64,000 nt of DNA from Mesorhizobium muleiense. Its GTDB lineage: Bacteria > Pseudomonadota > Alphaproteobacteria > Rhizobiales > Rhizobiaceae. Numbering within the stretch: position 1 is the stretch's first letter; each line of letters opens with the position of its first letter. Of this stretch, positions 55,636 to 64,000 are shown in pieces. A model generated the notes under the pieces. That model was not told the origin of the DNA, made no database searches, and saw only the letters and a program-made list of their open reading frames with translations. The translations under genes were made by a program, and so were the position numbers. The stretch lies in assembly GCF_900099905.1 (NCBI RefSeq), contig NZ_FNEE01000004.1, positions 294,108 to 358,107 on the forward strand, given 5' to 3'.

Positions 55636-57232
55636 TATCGAGCAGCGCCTGCAGCGTCTCGATGCGGTCGGCTTCGGCCGCTGGCTTGTCCCAGCGCAGC
55701 CGCGAAATGCGCGGAAAGCGCATGGCGACACCGGATTTGTGCCGTGTCGAGCGGTTAAGCCCTTCGAACGCCACCTCCAGCACCAGGCCTTGTCTGCGGT
55801 CGGCCCGCACCGAGCGGACCGGGCCGAAGCGCTCGATCGTGTTGTCGCGGACATATTTGTCGATCTGCCTCAGTTCCTCGTCGGTGAAGCCGAAATAGGC
55901 TTTCCCCACCGGCACCAGTTCCTCCGATCCTTCCGGGCCGGACCACACGCCGAACGTGTAGTCGGAATAGAAACTCGAACGCTTGCCGTGGCCGCGCTGG
56001 GCATACATCAGCACGGCGTCGATTGTGTGCGGATCGCGCTTCCATTTGAACCATGGGCCTTTCGGCCGGCCGGTGAGATAGGGCGAATCCCAGCGCTTCA
56101 GCATCACGCCTTCGATCACCGGATGCAGCGGCTTGCGGCGCAATTCCTCCAGCGCCTGCCAGTCGGTGAATTCGACCAGCGGCGAAAGATCGAAGCGGCT
56201 CGGATCGAGCGTCTGCACGAAGGCTTCGAGGTGGCCGCGCCGCTCGCGAAACGCGCGGGTGCGCAAGTCCTCGTCGCCGATCTGAAGCACGTCGTAGCAG
56301 CGCATGAAGGCCGGGTATTGCTGCTGGATCTTCGGTGTCACGCTCTTGCGGTTCAGCCGCTGCTGCAGGTCCGAGAACGTGCCGGTCGCCTGCCGGGGAT
56401 CGCCGACCAGAAGCTCGCCGTCGAGGGTGGCGGAGAAATCCATCGCCTCTGCGAGGTCAGGAAAAGCCCCGGAAACATCGTCGCCGGTGCGCGAATAGAG
56501 CCGGCGAACACCGCCTTCCGATACCGCCTGGACGCGGATGCCGTCCCATTTCCACTCGGCGGCATAGTCGGCCGGATCGAGCTTTTCGAGGTCGCCGTCA
56601 CCGATCGGGTTGGACAGCATCACCGGCCGGAACAGCGCCAGCGCTGTCTTTTTGGGTTTTTCTGCCTTGCCTTCCAGCCAGGCGAACAGCTCGGCATAGG
56701 GCGGTGTCAGCCCATGCCAGAGTTCTTCGATCTCAGCGATGTCGACCTTGCCGAGATCGGCCAGCGCCTGCTTGGCCAATCGCGCCGAAACGCCGATGCG
56801 CAGGCCGCCGGTGACCAGCTTGATGACGGCGAAGCGCGCCGAGATGCTGGCGCTGTCGAGCAGCCGGGCCAGCACCTTCGGCCCGTCGGAACGGCTCGCC
56901 GCCTGCAATTTCGCGACGACCTCGGCGAGCGTCGGCACATGGTTGGCGATATCCGCCGGTGATTGCGGCCAGACCAGCGACACGGTCTCCGCCAGGTCGC
57001 CGACATAGTCGTAGGAATAGCCGAACAGCACCGGGTCCATGCGCTCCATGACCAGCGCGCGCAGCATCGCCGGCTTGACCGCCGCGATGGTCAGGTCGCC
57101 GGTGATGGCAGCCAGCGCCAGGCCGCGATCCGGATCCTCGACGCTGCGGAAATAATCGCTCAACAGCGTCAGCTTGCCGTTGCGCGACGGCGTCAGCACG
57201 AGGCGGTCGAGGAGTTCGGCGAAGCGGTTCAT
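55631..57232 (-). CDS. ATP-dependent DNA ligase (ligase-associated DNA damage response type)
   Basis: 533-residue ligase. An N-terminal domain (1-170, MNRFAELLDRLVLTPSRNGK) precedes the nucleotidyltransferase core with catalytic Lys228 in AAEWKWDGIRVQ (motif I), then SRTGDDVSGAFPDL (III-region), LDGELLVGD, EGVMLKRWDSPYLTGRPKGP (IV) and WFKWKR (V), and an OB domain to the end. ATG at 57232 is the family start. It is preceded by its partner exonuclease gene 76 bases upstream on the same strand. In many proteobacteria these two are joined by a DEXH helicase and PdeM nuclease, which are not in this window. Confidence 0.92.
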   Translation of the reverse strand: MNRFAELLDRLVLTPSRNGKLTLLSDYFRSVEDPDRGLALAAITGDLTIAAVKPAMLRALVMERMDPVLFGYSYDYVGDLAETVSLVWPQSPADIANHVPTLAEVVAKLQAASRSDGPKVLARLLDSASISARFAVIKLVTGGLRIGVSARLAKQALADLGKVDIAEIEELWHGLTPPYAELFAWLEGKAEKPKKTALALFRPVMLSNPIGDGDLEKLDPADYAAEWKWDGIRVQAVSEGGVRRLYSRTGDDVSGAFPDLAEAMDFSATLDGELLVGDPRQATGTFSDLQQRLNRKSVTPKIQQQYPAFMRCYDVLQIGDEDLRTRAFRERRGHLEAFVQTLDPSRFDLSPLVEFTDWQALEELRRKPLHPVIEGVMLKRWDSPYLTGRPKGPWFKWKRDPHTIDAVLMYAQRGHGKRSSFYSDYTFGVWSGPEGSEELVPVGKAYFGFTDEELRQIDKYVRDNTIERFGPVRSVRADRRQGLVLEVAFEGLNRSTRHKSGVAMRFPRISRLRWDKPAAEADRIETLQALLDS

Positions 57233-57308
57233 GATGCGGGCCGCGCCAATGGGCCAGCCTTGCGTTCTGTCGCGCCGCCGTGAAGCGCTACATCGGCCGT
57301 GACCACCA

Positions 57309-58319
57309 TCAATCGCCCTCATCCTCATAGCCGACGAGATGCAACGGCCGCGCAGCGATGCCTTCGAGTTCGCACCAGCGCACCAGGGCCTCTTCGCGGC
57401 CATGCGTCACCCAGATTTCCCCGGCGCCGGTTTCCCTTATCGTGGTGGTCAGCTCGTCCCAGTCGGCATGGTCGGAAACGATCAGCGGCAGCTCGACGCC
57501 GCCCTGCTTGGCGCGCTGGCGGATGCGCATCCAGCCGGACGCAAAGCACGAGATCGGATCGGGAAAGCGCCGCGCCCAGCGGTCGGCGAAGGCCGAGGGC
57601 GGGCCGACGACGATGGCGCCGGTGAAATCCTCCTTGCCACTGCTTTCGACGGTCGCCGGCTCCAGCGTCCCGAGCTCGATGCCCTGGCTCTGATAGTAGT
57701 CGCTGAGCTTGGCCAGCGCGCCGTGGATATAGATCGGCCTGTCGTAGCCGGCGTCGCGCAGCAAGCGCATGACGCGCTGCGCCTTGCCGAGCGCATAGGC
57801 GCCGACCAGATGCGCGCGTTCGGGAAACTGCGCCGTCGATTTCAGCAGGCGGGCGATCTCTTCGGTATCGGGCGGATGACGGAACACCGGCAGGCCGAAA
57901 GTCGCCTCGGTGATGAACACGTCACACTTGACCGGTTCGAACGGCTCGCAAGTCGCGTCCCTCTGGCGCTTGTAGTCGCCCGAAGCGACGATGCATGAGC
58001 CCTGATGCACGACCTCGATCTGCGCCGAGCCCAGCACATGGCCGGCCGGATGGAAGGTTACGGTGACGCCGTTCAGCGCAATCGCCTCGCCAAGTGCTGC
58101 CGCTTGCGTCGTCCCGGCAAAACCCTCGCCGTAGCGCAGCCGCATGATGTCCAGCGTCTGTTGTGTAGCCAGCACCGAGCGGTGGCCGGAACGGGCATGG
58201 TCGGAATGGCCGTGTGTGATCAGCGCCCGGCTGACCGGCCGCACCGGATCGATGAAGAAATCGCCGGGCGGGCAATAAAGGCCCTCGGGCCGAGGGTGAA
58301 GCAGGTCGCTGGCGCGCAT
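57309..58319 (-). CDS. Ligase-associated DNA exonuclease (metallo-beta-lactamase/beta-CASP type)
   Basis: 336-residue nuclease of the SNM1/mRNA 3'-processing-like family found beside ATP-dependent ligases. The metal motif HGHSDHA places His36, His38, Asp40 and His41; other motifs are FHPAGHVLGSAQIEV, IVASGDYKRQRD and the C-terminal VSDHADWDELTTTI. ATG at 58319 starts MRASDLLHPRPEGLYCPPGD, the usual start; the ribosome site is weak (TTGGAAC). A much longer open frame upstream runs antisense through ghrA and is rejected. Proposed role is trimming DNA ends before ligation. Confidence 0.9.
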   Translation of the reverse strand: MRASDLLHPRPEGLYCPPGDFFIDPVRPVSRALITHGHSDHARSGHRSVLATQQTLDIMRLRYGEGFAGTTQAAALGEAIALNGVTVTFHPAGHVLGSAQIEVVHQGSCIVASGDYKRQRDATCEPFEPVKCDVFITEATFGLPVFRHPPDTEEIARLLKSTAQFPERAHLVGAYALGKAQRVMRLLRDAGYDRPIYIHGALAKLSDYYQSQGIELGTLEPATVESSGKEDFTGAIVVGPPSAFADRWARRFPDPISCFASGWMRIRQRAKQGGVELPLIVSDHADWDELTTTIRETGAGEIWVTHGREEALVRWCELEGIAARPLHLVGYEDEGD

Positions 58320-58535
58320 GGTTCCAAGATAGTTGCTAATTCCGGCGCGGGAAGCCTGTTGCAAGTGACTGCTGACTCGGCATACAGGCAACTGCCGGCG
58401 GGATCTCCATCGCGAAATCGCATCAGGCCTTGTCCGGCGACCCTTTTCGTTCACCTGCGCCACACGTGGCGGCGGCTGCGAAAAAGTCCGATTCGCGTGC
58501 CCGAACGGGCAGGACACTGACACGGAGGACGTTGC

Positions 58536-58868
58536 ATGCGCTGGAACTTGGTGGTCTTGGCATCTTGCCTGGCAATAGCCGGTTGCGTCGGCACCTCGAT
58601 TGCCGAGCGACAGGACGCGAATGTCCAGTCCTCGCTGCAATATGACAGCGTGCCTTGCGATCAATTGCTGGCGCAACGAAACCGGCTGGCGCAGCAATAC
58701 CGCCTTCCACTGGATGCCAAGCCGTCCTTCTCCGATCCCGGGGTGGGCCTCGGCCCGTTCACGCCGGACGCCCGTTCCAAGGCCCAGCGCGACGTCGAAC
58801 AGGCAAGCGGCCGGATCGACGCCATGAACCGGTCGATCGCCCGCCGCGAATGCGGCAAGCCGGGTTAA
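58536..58868 (+). CDS. Small putative lipoprotein
   Basis: 110 residues with a type II signal: MRWNLVVLASCLAIAGC, lipobox AIAG-Cys17. The mature part begins VGTSIAERQDANVQSSLQYD, contains CDQLLAQRNRLAQQYRLP, and is helical and charged. Asp is not at +2 (Val is), so sorting to the outer membrane is likely. ATG at 58536 follows ACGGAGGACGTTGC. Function unknown. Its last four bases overlap the convergent ghrA-like gene. Confidence 0.78.
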   Translation: MRWNLVVLASCLAIAGCVGTSIAERQDANVQSSLQYDSVPCDQLLAQRNRLAQQYRLPLDAKPSFSDPGVGLGPFTPDARSKAQRDVEQASGRIDAMNRSIARRECGKPG

Positions 58869-59806
58869 TACCCGGCGTTGCGATCGACGACGTTCTCGAG
58901 CTTCTCGCCGCGCTCGAACGCGGCCATCTGGCGCAGCATGATCGGCACCAGATGCACGGGGTCGGAAGTCGCCGCCGCATGCGGTGTCACGAACACTTTC
59001 GGGTGGTTCCACAGCCGGCTGGTCTTCGGCAGCGGCTCGACCTCGAACACGTCGAGGCTCGCTTCCTTGAGTGTGCCGTCCTCCAGCGCACGCAGAATGT
59101 CGGCGTCCTTCTGCAACTTGCCGCGCCCGGCGTTGATCAGCACTGAGCCGCCGAGGCCGTTGCGTTTCCTCAACTCCTTCAGCACGCCGTAATTGATGAT
59201 GCCCTGCGTCTGCGGCGTAAGCGGCAACAGCACCACCAGGATATCGGTGGCGTTGAGGAAGGGGATCAAGCCGGCCTCGCCGGCATAGGTCGAAACGCCT
59301 TTCACCGGCTTGTCGCTGCGCGACCAGCCATTGACCGCAAAGCCGAGCGACAAAAGCACCGACGCCGCCGCGCGGCCAAGCGTGCCGAGCCCCATGATGC
59401 CGACGGAGATGTCGCCGGCCGGCCGCTGCGGCGACTCGTGCCAGATCTTCTTTTGCTGCTGCGTCCGGTAGAGCATGCCTTGACGGTGATGATCGAGCAC
59501 CCGCCAGACGACATACTCGGTCATGTACTGGGTCAAATTGTCGGCCACGACCTTGACGATCGGCACGTCGGGCAAAGTGGGATCGGCGAAGATGTGGTCG
59601 ACGCCGGCGCCGATCGAAAAGACAGCGCGCAGATTGGGCAGGGACGACAGAAGGTTCGGCCGCTGCTTCCAAACCACCGCATAGGTGATCGAAGGATCGC
59701 TGGCGCCTTCCGGCTCGAGCACCACCTCGCGTTCGGCCGCCAAGAGTTCGCGCCAACGGCCTGGATGGATACCGGTGAGGGCAAGCAGGACACGGCCTTT
59801 TTCCAT
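58865..59806 (-). CDS. ghrA: Glyoxylate/hydroxypyruvate reductase A-like 2-hydroxyacid dehydrogenase
   Basis: 313-residue D-2-hydroxyacid dehydrogenase; E. coli GhrA is 312. NAD(P) motif GIMGLGTLGRAAA at about 137-149; the catalytic Arg lies in VLINAGRGKLQKDADI, Glu in LDVFEVEPLP and His in VTPHAAATSDP. The N-terminus lacks the typical SerA form, as in GhrA. It reduces glyoxylate and hydroxypyruvate. ATG at 59806 follows AAAAAGAACCCGCC. It lies between convergent lipoprotein and the yej genes. Confidence 0.88.
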   Translation of the reverse strand: MEKGRVLLALTGIHPGRWRELLAAEREVVLEPEGASDPSITYAVVWKQRPNLLSSLPNLRAVFSIGAGVDHIFADPTLPDVPIVKVVADNLTQYMTEYVVWRVLDHHRQGMLYRTQQQKKIWHESPQRPAGDISVGIMGLGTLGRAAASVLLSLGFAVNGWSRSDKPVKGVSTYAGEAGLIPFLNATDILVVLLPLTPQTQGIINYGVLKELRKRNGLGGSVLINAGRGKLQKDADILRALEDGTLKEASLDVFEVEPLPKTSRLWNHPKVFVTPHAAATSDPVHLVPIMLRQMAAFERGEKLENVVDRNAGY

Positions 59807-59837
59807 GGCGGGTTCTTTTTCCTTTATGCGGTACAGC

Positions 59838-61465
<1,628 letters not shown>

Positions 61466-61469
<4 letters not shown>

Positions 61470-62605
61470 CTGAACGTCTTGCGCGGATCGAAGGCGTCGC
61501 GGGTCGCTTCGCCGACGAAGACCAGCAGCGACAGCATCAGCGAGATGACGACGAAGCCGGAAATGCCCAGCCATGGCGCGTTGAGGTTGCGCTGCGCCTG
61601 CTTGAGGAGCTCGCCCAGCGAGGCCGAGCCGGGCGGCAGGCCGAAGCCAAGGTAGTCGAGCGAGGTCAGCGTCGAGATCGAGCCGCTGAGCAGGAAGGGC
61701 AGGAAGGTCAGCGTCGCCACCATGGCGTTGGGCAACAGATGCCGGAACATGATAGTACCGTTGGGTACGCCCAGCGCGCGCGCGGCGTTGACATATTCGA
61801 AGTTGCGGGCGCGCAGGAACTCGGCCCGCACCACGCCGACCAGCGCCACCCAGGAGAACAGCAGCATCAGCCCGAGCAGGATGAAGAAGCCGGGCGGCAG
61901 GATGGCGGCGACGATGAGGAGCAGATAAAGTACTGGGATCGCCGACCAGATTTCTATGAAGCGCTGGAACAGAAGGTCGGTCCAGCCGCCGAAATAACCC
62001 TGCAATGCGCCGGCCGTCACGCCTATCACCGCCGAGCCGGCGGTGAGGATCAGGCCGAACAGCACCGAGACCCTGAATCCGTAGATGACGCGCGCCAGCA
62101 CGTCGCGGGCCTGGTCGTCGGTGCCCAGCCAGTTCCAGTTGCCGATGACGCAATTGGGGTCGGCGGCACCTTGCGGATACTGGTTGCAACGTGTCTGGAC
62201 GTCATAGAGCCAGGACGGCTTGGTCGGCGCCGCCTCCGGGATGGCGTTGTTGACGGTCCGGTACGAGTAGCGGACCGGTGGCCAGATCATCCAGCCATGG
62301 GCATTGATCTCGTCCTGGATGACCGGGTCGCGGTAGTCGGTGACCGCATAAAAGCCGCCGAACTTCTCTTCGGGATAAGCGACCACGACCGGAAACAGGA
62401 TTTCGCCCTTGTAGGAGACGAGCACCGGCTTGTCGTTGGCGATCCATTCGGAAAACAGCGACAGCACGAAAAGCACGAGGAAGATCCACAACGACCAGTA
62501 GCCGCGCCGGTTGGCCCTGAAATTCTGCAGCCGCCGCTGGTTGAGCGGCGACAGCCAGGGCCGTGCGCTCCGGCCCGGCGCCGTTTCGGCTGCGGCCCCG
62601 GCCAT
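61466..62605 (-). CDS. yejE: Microcin C/peptide ABC permease YejE
   Basis: 379-residue permease (E. coli YejE 341, so about 38 longer, largely N-terminal). It begins [20 protein letters not shown] and has LNQRRLQNFRANRRGYWSLW, the YejE hallmark, before the first helix; a large periplasmic loop (residues about 65-160) with YRDPVIQDEINAHGWMIWPP; then LGTDDQARDVLARVIYGFR and the EAA region YVNAARALGVPNGTIMFRHL. The start shares one base with the yejB stop (TGATG). Confidence 0.92.
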
Positions 62606-63699
62606 CAGACGTCTCTCCGCTCGAAGTCGATGCGCGGGTCGACCCAGGTATAGATCAGGTCGGACAGCAGCCCGACGATCAGACCAAGCAGCGAGAAGAT
62701 GTAGAGATTGGCGAACACCACCGGATAGTCGCGCTCGACCACCGACCTGAAACCGAGCAGGCCGAGGCCGTCGAGCGAAAAGATGTTCTCGATCAGCAGC
62801 GAGCCGGTGAAGAAGGCCGAGATGAAGGCGCCGGGAAAGCCGGCGACGACGATCAGCATGGCGTTGCGGAAGACGTGACCGTAGAGAACCCGCCGTTCCG
62901 ACAGACCCTTGGCGCGCGCGGTCACCACATATTGCTTGCGGATTTCCTCGAGGAACGAATTCTTGGTCAACAGCGTCGTGGTGGCGAAGGCCGACAGCAC
63001 CAGCGCCGTCAGCGGCAAGGTCATGTGCCAGAGATAGTCGACGATCCGCGCCGGCCAGGACAACTGGTCCCAATTGTCGGAGGTGATGCCGCGTAGCGGG
63101 AACCAGTCGTAGAACGATCCGCCGGCAAACAGCACCATCAGCAAGATGCCGAACAGGAAGCCCGGAATGGCGTAGCCGACAATGACGACGCCGCTGGTCC
63201 ATACGTCGAATGCCGAGCCGTCCTTGACGGCCTTGCGGATGCCGAGCGGGATCGAGATCAGGTAGGACAGCAGCGTGATCCACAACCCGATCGAGATCGA
63301 CACCGGCATCTTCTCCAGGATCAGATCGATCACTGAAATGTCGCGGAAATAGCTGTCGCCGAAATCGAACCGGAAATAGTTCCACAGCATCATGCCGAAA
63401 CGCTCTAGCGGCGGCTTGTCGAAGCCGAACTGCTTTTCCAGCTTGGCGATGAATTCGGGGTCGAGCCCTTGTGCGCCGCGATATCTCGAACCGGCATCGC
63501 CGGCCACGTCGAAATTGCTGGCGCCGGCGTCACCGCCGCCGCCGCCAAGGCGATCGCTGCCGCCCTGGTTGGTCAGCCTGGCGATGACCTGTTCGACCGG
63601 CCCGCCCGGCGCGAACTGGATGACGGCGAACGACACTGCCATGATGCCGAACAGGGTCGGGATCATCAGCAGGATGCGGCGCAGGATATAGGCGCCCAT
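62605..63699 (-). CDS. yejB: Microcin C/peptide ABC permease YejB
   Basis: 364 residues, the same length as E. coli YejB. It starts [20 protein letters not shown]; a Gly-rich stretch ([14 protein letters not shown]) lies in the first periplasmic loop, followed by [20 protein letters not shown] and the EAA region [23 protein letters not shown] at 63699 has GCGGAGGACAACATCTG. First yej gene in the window; the binding protein YejA would be expected further right, beyond base 64000. Confidence 0.93.
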   Translation of the reverse strand: MGAYILRRILLMIPTLFGIMAVSFAVIQFAPGGPVEQVIARLTNQGGSDRLGGGGGDAGASNFDVAGDAGSRYRGAQGLDPEFIAKLEKQFGFDKPPLERFGMMLWNYFRFDFGDSYFRDISVIDLILEKMPVSISIGLWITLLSYLISIPLGIRKAVKDGSAFDVWTSGVVIVGYAIPGFLFGILLMVLFAGGSFYDWFPLRGITSDNWDQLSWPARIVDYLWHMTLPLTALVLSAFATTTLLTKNSFLEEIRKQYVVTARAKGLSERRVLYGHVFRNAMLIVVAGFPGAFISAFFTGSLLIENIFSLDGLGLLGFRSVVERDYPVVFANLYIFSLLGLIVGLLSDLIYTWVDPRIDFERRDV

Positions 63700-63783
63700 C
63701 AGATGTTGTCCTCCGCGAGGGAGAGCACCGCTTCAGGCCAATTGTCGACCCCAGCGCCGCCCCTCATTGTCCTGCCGGACATT

Positions 63784-63904
63784 TCTCCCCGTATAGTGAC
63801 GGGGAGAAAGGGGCTGGCCTCAATCTCGGCGCTCTTATTGCCAGCTTTGTGATTGGCGAAACCCTCGATGACAGCGCGCCTCTCCCCGTCGCTATACGGG
63901 GAGA
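63784..63904. repeat. Palindromic repeat upstream of yejB
   Basis: 24-bp arms at 63784-63807 and 63881-63904 (CTCCCCGTATAGTGACGGGGAG against its complement, one mismatch). Each arm is a hairpin, and TGTCCTGCCGGAC on the left links it to the family at 15936. The 301-base tail 63700-64000 has no supported gene; if yejA lies further right, the repeat would separate it from yejB. Confidence 0.75.
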
Positions 63905-64000
63905 GGATGCCGGTGTCCGAACCGGATAGATAGGTAACAGAATGGACTGATTGCATGGGTGACAGTTTTCTCCTTCGCCGGGAGGACCGGCGATGGTTTG

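Noticed and set aside
58320..59756. Upstream extension of the exonuclease frame to 815 codons
   Set aside because: The extension runs antisense-frame through ghrA and the lipoprotein region and does not resemble any exonuclease; family start is at 58319.
61470..62189. Upstream extension of yejF
   Set aside because: It overlaps yejE in another frame; YejF proteins begin at the ATG 61469 just before the first ABC module.

Overview
The window is chromosomal DNA of a rhizobial alphaproteobacterium, most probably Mesorhizobium or a close relative. This is inferred from the high-GC coding style, rhizobial gene families (NAD-dependent fdsGBA formate dehydrogenase, ydc-type putrescine ABC operon, yejBEF, GcvT-fused FAD oxidoreductase, MttB-like methyltransferase, MocR regulator) and many intergenic palindromic mosaic repeats. 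No 16S rRNA is present, so the genus is an inference. There is no insertion sequence, CRISPR array, rRNA or intact prophage; the only RNA gene found is tRNA-Thr(CGU).

Layout. 0-6 kb: end of prfC, a PhnB-type VOC protein, ilvD, a cytosine-deaminase-family amidohydrolase, a small lipoprotein and an EamA transporter. 6-12.3 kb: two choline-kinase-like phosphotransferases, a SAM methyltransferase, an FAD/GcvT demethylating oxidoreductase and a divergent DeoR regulator. 12.4-19.4 kb: a LysR regulator followed by a complete ydcSTUV-patD-like operon (putrescine uptake and gamma-aminobutyraldehyde oxidation). 19.6-26.8 kb: a formate dehydrogenase operon fdsGBA-fdhD-fdsD read leftward, with a LysR gene upstream on the same strand. 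26.9-31.5 kb: VOC protein, Mrp/ApbC ATPase, CoxG-like protein and a sugar-acid dehydratase. 31.5-34.8 kb: GFA-type protein and a chromate-resistance unit (rhodanese-ChrB, ChrA, small protein). 34.9-41.7 kb: MttB-like methyltransferase, MocR regulator, pgi, HAD phosphatase and a probable ETF-beta lysine methyltransferase. 41.7-49.4 kb: fadD with an unusual Ala/Lys/Pro-rich N-terminus, then a dppABCDF-like dipeptide importer. 49.4-52.4 kb: two exported small proteins, a single-domain globin and a PQQ-type sugar dehydrogenase. 52.4-53.9 kb: 1.5 kb with no convincing gene, bounded by tRNA-Thr and a degenerate copy of its 3' end. 54.3-64 kb: a membrane-anchored protein of unknown function, a DNA ligase/exonuclease repair pair, a lipoprotein, ghrA-like reductase and yejBEF.

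How the genes fit together. Several units deal with one-carbon and methylamine chemistry: the GcvT-fused oxidoreductase, the MttB-like protein, the GFA protein and formate dehydrogenase would form a path from N-methyl groups through formaldehyde or folate C1 units to CO2 and NADH. Others supply nitrogen and carbon by uptake and degradation (putrescine to GABA, dipeptides, sugar acids, fatty acids).

The most interesting points are the cytosine deaminase homologue carrying Cys where E. coli CodA has the substrate-discriminating Asp314 (candidate 5-methylcytosine deaminase); three evenly spaced 15-bp palindromes between mocR and pgi; a perfect 16-bp tandem duplication carrying a GntR-like operator upstream of the MttB gene; the tRNA-Thr 3'-end copy bounding an orphan 1.45-kb segment; and palindromic repeats that supply the stop codons of neighbouring genes.
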